A DNA stretch of 64,000 bases from Asterochloris sp. CNOR1 (Eukaryota > Chlorophyta > Trebouxiophyceae > Trebouxiales > Trebouxiaceae): NCBI GenBank assembly GCA_963969365.1, contig OZ017755.1:992001-1056000 (forward strand), read 5' to 3'. A program made the position numbers and the translations under genes. The notes beneath the pieces are model-generated. The model worked only from the letters and a program-made list of their open reading frames with translations, ran no database searches and was not told where the DNA came from. Of the stretch, positions 36,001-46,458 are shown piece by piece (the stretch's first letter is position 1; every line of letters starts with the position of its first letter).

Positions 36001-36632
36001 GGCCCCTTCCTGGAGCAGGCTCCAGATGCCGTGTCAGGCAGACGGGCGCAGTCGCGGCCAGGCAGTGCCAGCACCCTGACCTCCCAGAGCAGCGAGCAGT
36101 TGTCTGAGCTCGGGCAGATGGTTCTGGAGCATGTGCGCGCCCAGGCGACTGCCTTCCACAAGCTGCAGGTGCGCGGTCCAGTTGGGGAAGGAATTTGTGA
36201 GCTGTCCGAGCATTGACAGACGGATTTGAGCCACGCACAAGCCCAGCCCAGGCAAATGTCCTCTCCCATCTCCTTGTGGGGGACTGACATCCCTGCCAGC
36301 CTGTGGCGCAAGGTCGGGCCAGCAGGCTTGCGCTGCTGCGGGCGTCTGAACAGGCCATGAAGCCTGAGCTGTCCTTGCCCAGGCAACCGCCTTCCGAGTG
36401 CTGAAGGCAGATGCAGGCATTAATGCGGACTCTGACTTCTCTTCACATATGTGTGCAGGAGGTGGTTGAAATCATGAATCTTCGGCTCCTGGCCATCAAG
36501 GAGAAGTGGCAGAGTGGCCGCTTGGGCCAGCTAGGCTTGACAGCAACTGAGGTCAAAGGCCTGGTGTATGCCCTGTTTGAGAGGTCCAGCACGCGGGACG
36601 AGCTGGTGGCATTGCTGAACCAGGGGAACTGA
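30040..36632 (+). CDS. ZW10: ZW10 / MIP1, kinetochore and ER-Golgi tethering protein
   Basis: This is the ZW10 homologue (plant MIP1), a subunit of the Dsl1/NRZ tether for Golgi-to-ER vesicles and, in animals, of the kinetochore RZZ complex. Exons: 30040-30081, 30189-30261, 30404-30673, 31092-31213, 31457-31571, 32302-32523, 32684-32879, 33090-33192, 33415-33529, 33766-33941, 34610-34783, 35296-35515, 35939-36168 and 36459-36632. They total 2,232 nt (743 aa; Arabidopsis about 742, human 779) and close in phase. The helical N-terminal half is followed by ZW10 landmarks: LGSQLWPQLA, LLYHNNCQHVAHEV, RRLRQAGRESLDAQ and a C-terminus around TATEVKGLVYALF. Three introns use GC donors (30674, 31214, 33193). 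Introns at 31572, 33942, 35516 and 36169 contain decayed copies of adjacent exon edges. The first two short exons are the least certain part. Confidence 0.92.
31815..32285 (+). repeat. Four decayed copies of a ZW10 exon start in the preceding intron
   Basis: The real exon start is the TGCAG acceptor and following bases at 32296-32380. Diverged copies, each starting with TGCAG and carrying GGGCAAGTTGCA or GGCAAGCTGCA-type cores, lie at about 31906-31985, 32012-32045 and 32203-32285. A shorter one lies near 31815-31850. The copy at 32203 matches through CTGCTTCTGGCCCAACTCCT against the exon's CTGCTGCTGGTCCAGTTCCT. Confidence 0.8.
34039..34240 (+). repeat. Decayed copies of a ZW10 exon end and donor in the following intron
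   Basis: The real exon end GGGGAGCAGCTGCAG|GTCAGC lies at about 33927-33947. Diverged repeats follow in the intron at 34039-34081 (AGAGCAGCTGCAGGTCACC), 34096-34135 (GGGGCAGCTGCAGGTCAGC) and 34190-34240. Two of them preserve a donor-like CAG|GTCA. Confidence 0.8.
35701..35905 (+). repeat. Two decayed copies of a ZW10 exon start in the preceding intron
   Basis: The exon starting at 35939 begins ACCAGCTCATGTCTCTGAG and later GTGGCCAGCG. A copy at 35701-35755 reads CAGGCCAGCTCATGGCTGCA and later GTGGCCAGCGCCC. A second, more diverged copy begins near 35848. Both include an acceptor-like AG. Confidence 0.7.
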
Positions 36633-36768
36633 AGCCATGCCAGCTCTGGCTTCTTTTGGGTGGGTAAGCTCTGCCCCAGCCAGTGAAGTTGACAAGACAT
36701 GCAAAGTGAGCAATATGCTTGCGGCTGATCACAATGTCACAAGGGTGTCAGACAGGCATGCAGGTTCG

Positions 36769-36773
36769 TGTAA
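36769..36773 (+). terminator. Candidate TGTAA polyadenylation signal for ZW10
   Basis: TGTAA occurs 137 bp after the ZW10 stop, a usual distance for the chlorophyte polyadenylation signal. Motif evidence only. Confidence 0.35.
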
Positions 36774-36892
36774 ACATTTCAAGGTTGAAAGTGCTTCATT
36801 CACGTAGTGATGTCCACAAATGCTGTAAGGCGGCAGATGTCTAGAGGGCTCCTATCCACAGCAAGCGTCACAGCAAGCTGTCACATATGAAG

Positions 36893-37500
36893 TTAGGAGG
36901 CTGTCTTGCCGGCGGGATAGCCCATCGCCACCTGCTGCTGTGGAGCATTGTAGCTGTTGGGGTGGCCCTGCGGCAGGGCAGCTCCACTCTCTGGGTAGGC
37001 CTGAGGCCGCTGTGAGGTCACTTGATGCGTGGAGTCCTGTGCCTGGTAGGCTGCCATGTCCGGGCTGCCGACGCCGCATCCCACGCAACAGAACCTGCAT
37101 TTCAATTTAATCCTGGAGCAATGGGCTCCTCACAGAACAAGTGCAACACGCCCGTCTGACAAGAGCATCACTGGTCCCATGCCAACAGCGCAATGAAGAG
37201 AATGCACAACATCCAAGCGAGGATGTACACCTAAAGCAGAGCCCCTCAGTGGAGCAAGCAAGGTGGTACTCACTGGAAACCACAACCGTTGGGGGCTTGG
37301 TGCATGTGGAGGCAGCAGAAGTCCAGGGAGCATGCCTGACTGGCCGTCTGGCAGTGCAGGCAGCAGATGTGGAGGTTGCACACCTGCATCAATGAGCACC
37401 AGAATTTGATGGCAGCAAGATTGTGCAAGATGACTGATCCATCATTGGCAGGAAAGCAGCGACAACACACAGGCATCACCCCGTAACAGACTGCTTGCAC
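36893..37500 (-). CDS. Small Cys-rich protein with Gln/Gly/Pro tail
   Basis: I do not recognise a named family. Two minus-strand exons join in phase: 37500-37274 (or starting at 37383 after an upstream exon not found) and 37094-36893, stop TAA. The N-terminal part is strikingly Cys-rich, with ICCLHCQTASQAC, DFCCLHMH and FCCVGCGVG. The last 50 residues are polar, with Gln, Pro and Tyr, and end GYPAGKTAS. The layout (Cys clusters, then a GYP-containing tail ending in GKT) matches the neighbouring gene at 39429-40033, so the two may be paralogues. The Cys clusters could be palmitoylated or bind metal. If the ATG at 37500 is the start, the protein is 142 aa. Confidence 0.55.
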
Positions 37501-38282
37501 TGGCTTGTCTCAGCATGTTCCTTTCTGCCCAGTCAGGTTCAAGCAGCTAGCAACCCTGCGCGTGCATTGGAGTAGGAATGGTTCTGTTGGAAGCATGGCA
37601 TTTAGGCAGGCTTCATGCAGGGCCAACATGGAGACGCAAGGGCTGCTGAGATTCGATGCTTCTGCCAAGACCTTTGACAAATTGACTGGTCTCTCACCAT
37701 GCTGCCACCGTCAGCTCTTGGGGGCCTCTCACCCTAACAGAACAGGAGGTGCCAACTAGGATGCTATGTGGGCAGCTGTTGGTTTTAGATTTCCTCTGGA
37801 CTGAACTTTGAATTGACTTGGCCCACGACACCCTACAGCCATGCAGTCCCTGCACTGCCCTCCTGCTGGGCTTTTGCATGGTCAGCGCCACAGCAAGCCA
37901 CTCCGGCTCGCTGTTTTGCCAAGGCGTTCGTCAGGAAGGAGCAGAACAGCACCTTTCATCAGTGCAGCGGTGTCCACAACAGATACTCAGATGGGTCCCA
38001 TGCTGGAGGGCTCCCTCACAAATAAAAACTGGTGCAGATGGGGCAATACTATTCAGCAGGGTGCCGTCCCCACCTTCTGCTTGCGCAGCTTGCTCGTGCA
38101 CCTTGCTTGCGAAACTCAAGTGTACTTGACTCTCCTTGCGCAGCCCTCACTGCGTTAGTGCGTATGCAGGTTCAGGATTGTCGCAGGAAGCGCAGCAGGT
38201 TGGCCATTGCCCTGTGAAGTTTTCTCAGCACTATGTTCAACATGTCGTAGACACTCTTTGAGCGTCCATTTTGTGCGTGCAG

Positions 38283-39307
38283 TCTTGGCAGTCGCCCGCT
38301 CCAGCTCAGCCTGGAGCTCACAGCTGATCAGTTTTGTACACATCTTAGCGTTTGGCACCTTTGTGGGCACCAATGTGTACACAACCTTCATTGCTGGCTT
38401 CACCATGTTCAAGTGAGAGCACTGCACACAGCTTGTGCATGCTTCACAATGCTATGTTGGCCACCATCCTTTAAGTCACTCTGTTGGCTGCACCTCATGG
38501 TTGTTGACATTTAGCTGTTATTTTGGAGCCATGCTGCAAACGCCCGCATCACCCCATTGCAGCAACTCCAGTGCTAATTTTCCGGAGCCCTGCCCTCCCT
38601 GCAGGAACCTTTCACGGCAAACCTTTGGCAAGCTGCAGGCCAAGCTTTTTCCACAGTATTTCGCGCTGCTGTCTGGTTCAGCCACCCTTGCGCTGGGCAC
38701 AGCAGCCTTTGGCAGCCATGGTACTGTCACCACCAGGTAGCTCCATCTTCTGAGATTCTGTACATGTGTCAAGTCCGTTTTCCCCGTCCCCCCCCTCATT
38801 CCTATCCAAATGACAGCTGCAACAGTGCTTACGCTGTCTGACATACACCTCACATCACCTGCATCAGGGCCCATACAGCCTGCATGTGTGCAGCCCAGGA
38901 TGTGTCGACACCTTGCTGCTTGCAGACAGCTGATACCTCTCCTCCTGGCGCTCCTCACAAGCGTGGTAAATTGGGTGTGGGTAGAGCCAGTCAACACCCG
39001 GCTCATGTTTAGGTGCGCAGTGCAGCCGTCAGTATGATGGGTCCCAGGCCTCAAAGTGGTGTCAATGCGAGGCAGTGATGGCACCTGCTGTCATTTGCAT
39101 GTCACCAAGGACTGCTACCCCTCCTGCAGGCGCTATGACTTAGAAAACTCAGATACGCACAAGGATAAGGACGCCATTGACAAACTGAGGAAGAAGTTTG
39201 GCGCCTGGCACGGCCTGTCCAGCATGTTAAACCTGGGCGCACTATGCGCAGCCCTGGCGCATGCTTGGTGGCTGGCAGGACGGACTGGGCTTGCAGCAGC
39301 AATCTAA
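38283..39307 (+). CDS. TMEM205-like (DUF4149) membrane protein, 5' end unresolved
   Basis: This is a four-helix membrane protein of the TMEM205/DUF4149 family. Exons: 38283-38412, 38605-38736, 38926-39012 and 39130-39307, all in phase to a TAA stop. Family features are HILAFGTFVGTNVYTTFI followed by FKNLSRQTFGKLQAKLFP, then a hydrophobic LLLALLTSVVNWVW segment. The last exon holds a charged loop ending FGAWHGLSSMLNL, typical of the family, before a final helix. The first exon is not secure. A small ATG exon at 37841-37880 ends at a GTCAGC donor and fits the phase, but has no other support. The role of the family is poorly known; human TMEM205 is linked to platinum-drug resistance. Confidence 0.82.
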
Positions 39308-39428
39308 TTGCAGCTTGTTCCACAACTTACGACATGGACTTATTTTGAATTGTATTCAGCGGCGTCATGTTCAAACATATCTATGATGAAATGTGTATAA
39401 GCACAACCTGATAAGCAGCTTGGAAGTA

Positions 39429-40033
39429 TCACACCGTCTTGCCAGGAGGAAGCTGGCCCACCGTCTGTTGCTGCTGCTGCACAGGGTAGCCTTGTACTGG
39501 CTGCCCTTGAGCGGGTGCCTGCTGGTAGGCACCATTATTGTCATGCTTGACAGCAGACTGGCCGCCACAGCAGCCTTGCTTGGCAGGCTTGTGATGTGGC
39601 CCTGCGCCAGTGTTCCTGCAGCAGGGATATCAATGTAGATGGCCAAGAGATTGCACATTGTAGCTCTTCAGGAACTGTGTCATGCTTGGCATGGACCAAA
39701 GCACACCGTTGCTGGCAAGGGGACTCCAGCAGGTGCAGAGGACCAGCCAGGCAGACTGCAACCTGGTGTAAAGCCAGCGGTCTGAGCACTCACGTGGTGT
39801 ATTCTTCCTCAGGTCCAGCATGACCAGCAGTGCAGCCACAGCAGCCGCCTGCAAGAGGCACAGTTCTACAATGAGCTGGCTTAACTACTCCTCAAGCAGG
39901 CTCACAATCTGGTTGCAGTCAGAATATCGGCCCACAGGCCCACTAAGGACTTACAGACTTTGCACTCCGAGCCTCCCGTGTCCGAGAAGCAGGACCAACA
40001 GCAGCAATTGCACCTCCCAATGGAGTTTCCCAT
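39429..40033 (-). CDS. Small Cys-rich protein with N-myristoylation-type start (MGN)
   Basis: I do not recognise the family. Exons, in transcript order: 40033-39955, 39848-39794 and 39615-39429. They total 321 nt (106 aa), all in phase. The start MGNSIGRCNCCCWSCF has Gly2 and Ser/Ile at the positions favoured for N-myristoylation, followed at once by Cys that could be palmitoylated. More Cys clusters follow (CKVCGCCGC and QGCCGG). The C-terminal half is polar and disordered, with repeated Gln and Pro, GYP and a GKTV end. The product is probably tethered to the cytosolic face of a membrane. It resembles the gene at 36893-37500 in layout. The TMEM205-like gene ends only 121 bp away on the other strand. 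Confidence 0.75.
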
Positions 40034-40350
40034 TGCTGCTGAGCCTGCAGGCAAAGTCAGTGAGGCTCAGATGAGGCTGCATAGCTGTCCACTAGCTGTT
40101 GTGAAGCTGTGTTGAGGTCTGCCCTGATGTTGGCTGCTTCGCAATTGGGAGCAAGCAGAAGGCTCAGCAATACCGTCGATGCACACCAATTAAAGAGCGG
40201 TGTTGACTTCAGCAGGCAGCAACGGCAAACACACCCTGTCCTGGCTCTCACCTGTCGGAGAAGCTGTGTACGAAGTGTGGTGTCTCTACGGGCAGTCAGT
40301 CTGAAGTCAAGGGGTGCTAAAAGGTGCTTTAGATTCCACTCGAAGTGTCA

Positions 40351-43300
40351 TCAGAGTCTTGAGTCCGCCAGCTTCTCCAGGATCTTCAAAGTGAGATTCC
40401 AGAAAGGCTCCACAGTGGTGACATCTACCTGCAGTCAGGCTTCGGTGTGAGCAACGGGCTCCCTCCTTGTTCCAGCATGAGGCACAACCCGATCACAGGT
40501 ACCATCCAAAGTGAGACGAAGTCAGAAGCGACTCCTCACCCGCTCATCAGGGCTGTGAGCTCCGCGAATTGTGGGACCATAGCTGACTGCATCCATGCCC
40601 TTGACACGCTCGCCAATAATGCCGCACTCCAGGCCGGCATGGATGGCTGCAGATCAACAGAACAGTGCGAAGGCCAGGCGCCAGGTGTCCTGCTGCACTA
40701 CCAGCAAGAAAAGCAAACAAGCTGCTCAGAAGACCATGCAGACCACAGGACCAGCATGAATGGCTGCAACATGCGCAAATGATAGGGTCTGGACATTGTG
40801 TTACAGAGGGGCCAAACAGTTGCTCATACGCTCACCGGCAACCTTAGGCTCCTTCCCCAGCACCTGTTGGTACACATCTTTAGCGACCTACAGGCCACAA
40901 CAAAGTGCACTGTCAGCTAATTGCACTACGCAGCAAAACCTCAAGCATCACAGCACTCTGTTTGCAAAGACAGCGCTACCGTGCACCTGATCTAGTGGGG
41001 CAGTTAGCACAGCAGCATACTTGTGGGATCTGCCTGGCAACCGGGTGCAGGCTGCTCATCTGTAGCACAAAGCATGGACTGTCTTGGGTCTCCCCCTGCT
41101 CCATTGGTGACAGCACTTGCTGCACCCCCCTGTGCACAGCATGCTGTAGTATAGGTTGCCAGGCATGACCATCAGCGCAGCGGGCTTCTCGAGGCGCCTG
41201 CTTGGCAGCAACAAGCGGCTGGGCTGCTGGGCCTGCCCAGCGCTGCTCTTGAGCAGACTCAGCGGGCAACATGCACGACACATCAGCCCACATCAGCAGC
41301 AGCAGATGCCTCTGGGTGGGGTGCTCAGCAAAGAGCAAGGTTAGGGACAGTGACAAATTGCAGGCTGCCCACCTGAAGCACTGGCGACTGGGGATTGGGG
41401 GCCCATCCAGGGTAGGCATCGGTCTGCTCTGCAGTGCCCCCACAAAGCCGTGCAATGGCAGCGATTCGAGCCCTCTGGGAATCCATTGCGCTGCCCAAGC
41501 TGCACGCAGCCAACCAGGCTGTGATCAGTGTGCTGGATGGTGGCCGTCACGCTCGCAGCTTGAGGGCCATCACGCTCAAAAGCTGCAGTCACAGATTCAG
41601 CCAGGCAGGAGCATTATGTAAACTAAGGGGCCACATTACCATGAAGTGGGTCAAGATGCAACAAGCATCACAAAGGAGATACTGTTGCAGCTGGCTCATG
41701 CAGGATGCTCTCCGATGTCTGAGTGGCTTCAACTTATATGCAGTGTGCCACCCAGCAGCCAAGCACATCTGCTCTCAGGAGCATCTGTAGGCAGACCATT
41801 CACATCACGTCCGTGGCTGCCAACTGCAGGATGCTCTCTTGGCAGCCAGGCACATCTGTGGCCGTCAAGCTGCAGAGCCAAGCTCTGAAACACATCTGCA
41901 GCTGGCCACGGCTCACCTACTGCGTGTGGAGCAGGTAATGGTGTAGCTGGTGGAGGGCTGAGCAGAGTCGTCTGGCGCCACAGCTGCCACATTGTTGGAG
42001 GTCTCTACCAAGCCTGCAGGAGCACGCTGACCTGTTCCATGCTGCTGGCTCCATTGCATTACATGGAAGCCTGCAGACCTGATGCAAGAACTGCAAGGGT
42101 GCCATTCATGGAAGCATCACCATAAAGCACGGATCATGTGGTGACTGCAGGAGTCAGCCCACCCAATGTCAAGCATGAGTGGCATGCCGTGGCGTCTAGC
42201 TGGAACCCTTGCAGGCATTGGATTGTCACCCATTCGCTCCCAGCACGGCATGTTTGTGCGCATGCAGAGTCAGGAGACACTCACACCCTTGCACAGGCAC
42301 ACAGGGCTGCCACTGCACCAGATGCAGTGTGGGAAACTACAACATGTCCCAGCCCAGCCATCACGTACCAACATACTTTGCATTGCAGGGGCACCGTCCA
42401 CACGCTTGTGGCAAGCAAGAGCATGCCGGCTCACAAGCCGTCTGCCCTCCTGGCAGTGTTTCATCCCCTCAAATCATTTGGCCATCATGCAGGCCTGTGG
42501 AAGCCTGCCAAAGCCCCATCACTCACCAGGTACTGCGTGCGAGTACTTGACAACGCCGTGGGGCAGCACGCGCAGGCACGTGAGCAGGCGGGCCAGGCTG
42601 CCGGGCGTCAGCACCTGCCCAGGGCGTCGGTCTGGGGCAGGGGCCATGGTGACAGACATGTCCTTCTCGAGGTCACCATACTCGGCTTTCAGGGCACGAG
42701 CCTGCTGGGCCAGCAGCTGCCTCGCGTGCTCCAGCAGTGGGGCTGTGGGGACCTGCAGCAGCCACACATGAGACCCTTGGCTTGTATTGGGCGCTGCGCT
42801 GCGTGGCCACCAGCCGCAGAGACCGATCTAGCATGGGCGCCACAGGGACCTGCAGCAGCAAGGCTAATCAGGTCTGGCAGGCACCTGCCAGACTGCCCGC
42901 TGTCACGCATGCTGCAGCAGGGGGCCAGCGAGAACCTGCAGCACACGAGGCTGTCATCAATTTCACAGGCCACCTTTCGGTGGGTCTGTCATAACAAGAT
43001 ATCAGCTGGAGGCTCCTGCAGGGATGGTGTGGGCACTTGCATTGCACACCAGGTCTGCCAAGCATCTGGAAGCCGCCGTAGGGCCCGGCGCCCATGTTGG
43101 AAAGCTGCAGCGCACGTAGATGATCTGTCTAGAGCAGACAAGCCTGCTGGGCTACTGTCTGCCATGTGTGATACAACAAGGAGGCCAAAGAGACCTGCAA
43201 TACAAAACCTGGCCACTGTCACATGCACAATGCTGACCGATTGATTGATCTGGACAAGTGATGATAGTCTGCAGCAGCACCATGCACTTGTTGGACCTTC

Positions 43301-46019
43301 AGGGCATAGAATATGCTGGACGGCCTCTACAAGCTGTCACACATGCTGCACAGATGGCTGTGGGCACCTGCATGGCAGCACAGAAGCCACAAGGTGGCAG
43401 CAGTATTAGTCATATTCTGTCCAGGGCTTCAGGGCGCTGGCCTGTCAGGGTCGTCGGCTGCCAGGCATGCCCCTGCCACTGGCGTCATGAGGACCAGCAG
43501 CAGCAGTCTGCACATGTGCGGGGTCGTGCACGTGCAGGCTGCCACCAGTACCTGTCCAGTCTGTGCTAGTCCTCCTGCCAGCTAAAGCGGTAGGCCTCAC
43601 AGCTGCATTAAGGAACAAGTGCCACGCCAGTGTTGCGAGAACAGCAGCACTTGCCAAGCTGGGCTGCATGTCCTTCTGAAGCAGCGCACCAGCACAGTTG
43701 CCTGCGCCTCCCTTGCAATGGCATTGCGCTTGTCGCCTCCACGAAGGTCAGCAGCTCTGATCTCAGGGTGCTTGGACAGCAGCGCCTCCAGCAGCTGAGC
43801 CAGCAGAGCCACAGCGTTGCCCCTGTCCTCATTGATGTTCAGGCCTGTAAGACACCTCAGCCATGTCAGTGTCCAAGGGTTTGATGGTCAGATGGCATTG
43901 GCAGTGTCGTGAGGAGCAGCCTCAGCAGTCCTGACAGACATTAGAGCAGGCCAGGGGCACAGGCAGCCAGGCTGGACCTGGTCCTTCATGACATGAATCT
44001 CAGGTGTGTACAGCAAGCTGCACGTGTGCAGCTCACCTTTGAGGCTGCATGCAAGGCAGATGTGCAGGAATAGCTGCAGGTCGCTGGAGCGTCCCCTGGC
44101 CAGTTGCCTGCAGCCTGCAAGTGCAGCCAGATATGCTCCATCCTCTTATAAGTCCGCCATCACCTGAGTGGCCGCCCATGAGGCCTGAGATCCTGACCAG
44201 CTGAGGCTCGTAGTGGTCATTTGGAGCTAGCTCGTGCTCCACTGGTATGTGCAGCAGGGAGTCGCCCCCTCCTGCACACCCTATGAAGATCTCTCCCCAG
44301 TCCTGGATGCAAAGAGCTGGACTGTGTTGGGGCGTTGCCAGGTGGTAAGGCTTTTGGGCTTGGTGTCTGACATCGAAGCTTTGGGCCCCACCTCTGTGTC
44401 CAAGTTCAGCAATGTCCGCCCTGAGAGCATGCTGCCATCCAGGCCAAAAGCCCCTGCACAGCACAACAACAAGATTGCTTGATGGCATTTGAGACCACCG
44501 CCCTGTCAGCATGCTGCCATCCAGGCCAAACGCAGGATGGCGGGGCCTGTCAGCATGCTGCCATCCAGGCTAAACGCAGGATGGCAGGGCCACTTGGGAG
44601 GCAGACTAAAAAGGGGTCAGCTGTGTGAGGCTGGGGGCAGCACGAGGGTCTGCCTTGCAGTCAGCACAGTGTCCAGCAGGCGAGAGATATGCAGCTGCAT
44701 CCCTGTCAGTTTGAGGATCTTGGGTCTCTCACGCAGATGCCCCTCCATTCTCCCCTACACAGCAAGAAAGATGTAGCTACCCATGTGCCTCACTGTACCC
44801 AGCACCTAGACGTCATCTGGGCAGCAGCCTAGATGAATGCAGGGTCAGAGTTGTGGTGCACCTGTGAGCCCTGTCTCCTCGTCTGTTGTGAACAAACACT
44901 CCAGTGGCGGAAGCTTGGCTGTCTCTGGCAGGTCCAGCAACGCCAGGGCTGTGGCCACCCCCAGGCCATTGTCTGCCCCTAAGGTGGTGCCTTGTGCCTA
45001 CAGCAGGCACAGCAATTGTCAGTCCTGTAGTGTTGTGCCTGCTGTGTGCAGCAAGATGCGGGCATGTCTTGGCAGACACTTCTCTTATATTCTGGACGCT
45101 GCTTCGAGGATGGCTGACACCAGTGAAGCCAAAACTTGGCCAGGCAACCTTAGAGTGGACAGCCAGAGAAGAATGGGACCGCATCAGGCGTGCTGCACCA
45201 CACCTTGAGCCAGTCCCCGTTCCTCTGTAGCTTGAGTGGGTCCTTGAAAAAGTCATGCTGCACATCTGCATTCTTCTCCGTCACCATGTCAACATGCCCC
45301 TGCACGCAAGACAGCAAAGTGGTCCGTTGTGCAGGAAGCTTGGCTGCATCGCGTCTTATCTTTTACTAGTCAGCAGCCTTTGCATGCCTTATGCTTTGCA
45401 GGCGTCGCAGCACAGATGAGACCGCATCTAGCTTGCCTGAATGACCACAGGAGGTGCCTGCTCGCCACCACCTGAACCCGGCCGGTAGATGACCAGATTG
45501 CCTGTGGCATCCTGTTGGTACTTCAGGCCCCGCTTGTCTGCCAAGTCCCTGAGATGCTGCAGGATCCTGCATGGTGCAGGGAGTCAGGTACAAGCAAACA
45601 GGGCCAGCAGCGTGAACACAGCATCCAATACCAGATGCAGGGGTTGCTGACCTCCCCTCATGCTTTGATGGCCGTGGGATCTGAGTGATGTGATAGAAAT
45701 GCTGCCACACTGCACGCAGCACACAGTCTCACACTGTTGCTGGGCGACAGCATAGCAGCAGGCCTTACACGCTATCACTGATGCAGGACTAACCACTTGC
45801 TGGGTGCAAGCCTTCAATGGCACTGACAGTCATGCTGTACGGCTTTTCAGCCACAGCAGCAGCTGAGGCCACAAAACGAGATGTGTACGAAGTCTGCAAC
45901 CTGTGTTTCTGGCCGTAGCAAAGTCTTGTGCAACCAAATGGCAATAATGTTCTATGTATGGATGCCAAGTTGGCGCGCATAAGCGACTGCTGGTTATTGT
46001 TTTGGACAGGAAATTCCAT
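40351..46019 (-). CDS. PepD-type aminoacyl-histidine dipeptidase (peptidase M20), organelle-targeted
   Basis: The product is an Xaa-His dipeptidase of the bacterial PepD type, a two-zinc M20 peptidase. Exons, in transcript order: 46019-45797, 45709-45652, 45566-45437, 45299-45204, 44997-44862, 44453-44392, 44302-44164, 43844-43690, 42752-42527, 42013-41917, 41499-41373, 40887-40836, 40646-40540 and 40428-40351. They total 1,686 nt (561 aa) and close in phase. PepD landmarks are [22 protein letters not shown] (metal His and Asp), [20 protein letters not shown] (catalytic Glu pair), [50 protein letters not shown] and RGAHSPDE. About 70 residues precede the catalytic domain and look like a transit peptide. 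One intron has a GC donor (45436). Confidence 0.92.
42790..42960 (-). repeat. Decayed copies of a PepD exon start in the preceding intron
   Basis: The exon beginning at 42752 and its acceptor read, in plus-strand view, GGGGCTGTGGGGACCTGCAG at 42738-42757. Similar blocks recur to the right in the intron: at about 42820-42857 (GGCGCCACAGGGACCTGCAG), at 42912-42945 (GGGGCCAGCGAGAACCTGCA), and more weakly beyond 43000. Confidence 0.7.
44500..44590 (-). repeat. Two near-identical tandem copies of a PepD exon start
   Basis: The plus-strand block AGCATGCTGCCATCCAGGCC at 44427-44446 belongs to the exon that starts at 44453. It recurs at about 44508 and 44552 in the intron just upstream, each time followed by AAACGCAGGATGGC. 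The two intron copies are nearly identical to each other, so at least one duplication is recent. Confidence 0.9.
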
Positions 46020-46458
46020 TTATCTGGGGTTCATTCGACACAAGAGGGAATTTCATGAAAGCTTCATCAGCGATTGTGTTCACAGGTGATCAAATCCAGT
46101 GGCTACTGCTATACTGGCAAGGTGGTCCAGAGCAATGGGCCAGATGATGAAGATATGTTGATAAATGGTTCAAAGCTCCGCCTTAGATGGGGTGGCTGCA
46201 GGCAGCAACCAGCACTGGCTCAGCATTGGCATATGTTGTTTGGCACAGTTTGTTTGGTAAACCCCAGGCCATGGATTGGCACAGCAGCGCAGCATGCTAA
46301 ATGTTGAGACCAGCCAAGAGCCATGTTAATGCCCACAACACGTGAGCCAGCAGTGGATGTGTAAAGGTGGCCAAATTGGCGATCTGAGCAATGACACTGC
46401 AGAGTTTGGCATGCCTTGCTGCATCAATGGACCCACATTGATGCAGCCAAGCATGTAG
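46020..46458. other. Intergenic, no gene supported
   Basis: This 0.44 kb lies between the start of the PepD-type gene and the stop of the desiccation-related gene, both on the minus strand. It should hold the PepD promoter and the 3' end of the neighbour. A plus-strand open frame at 46074-46307 has no family resemblance. Confidence 0.5.

Noticed and set aside
46074-46307. Plus-strand open frame upstream of the PepD start
   Set aside because: No homology or splice partners seen; likely chance.
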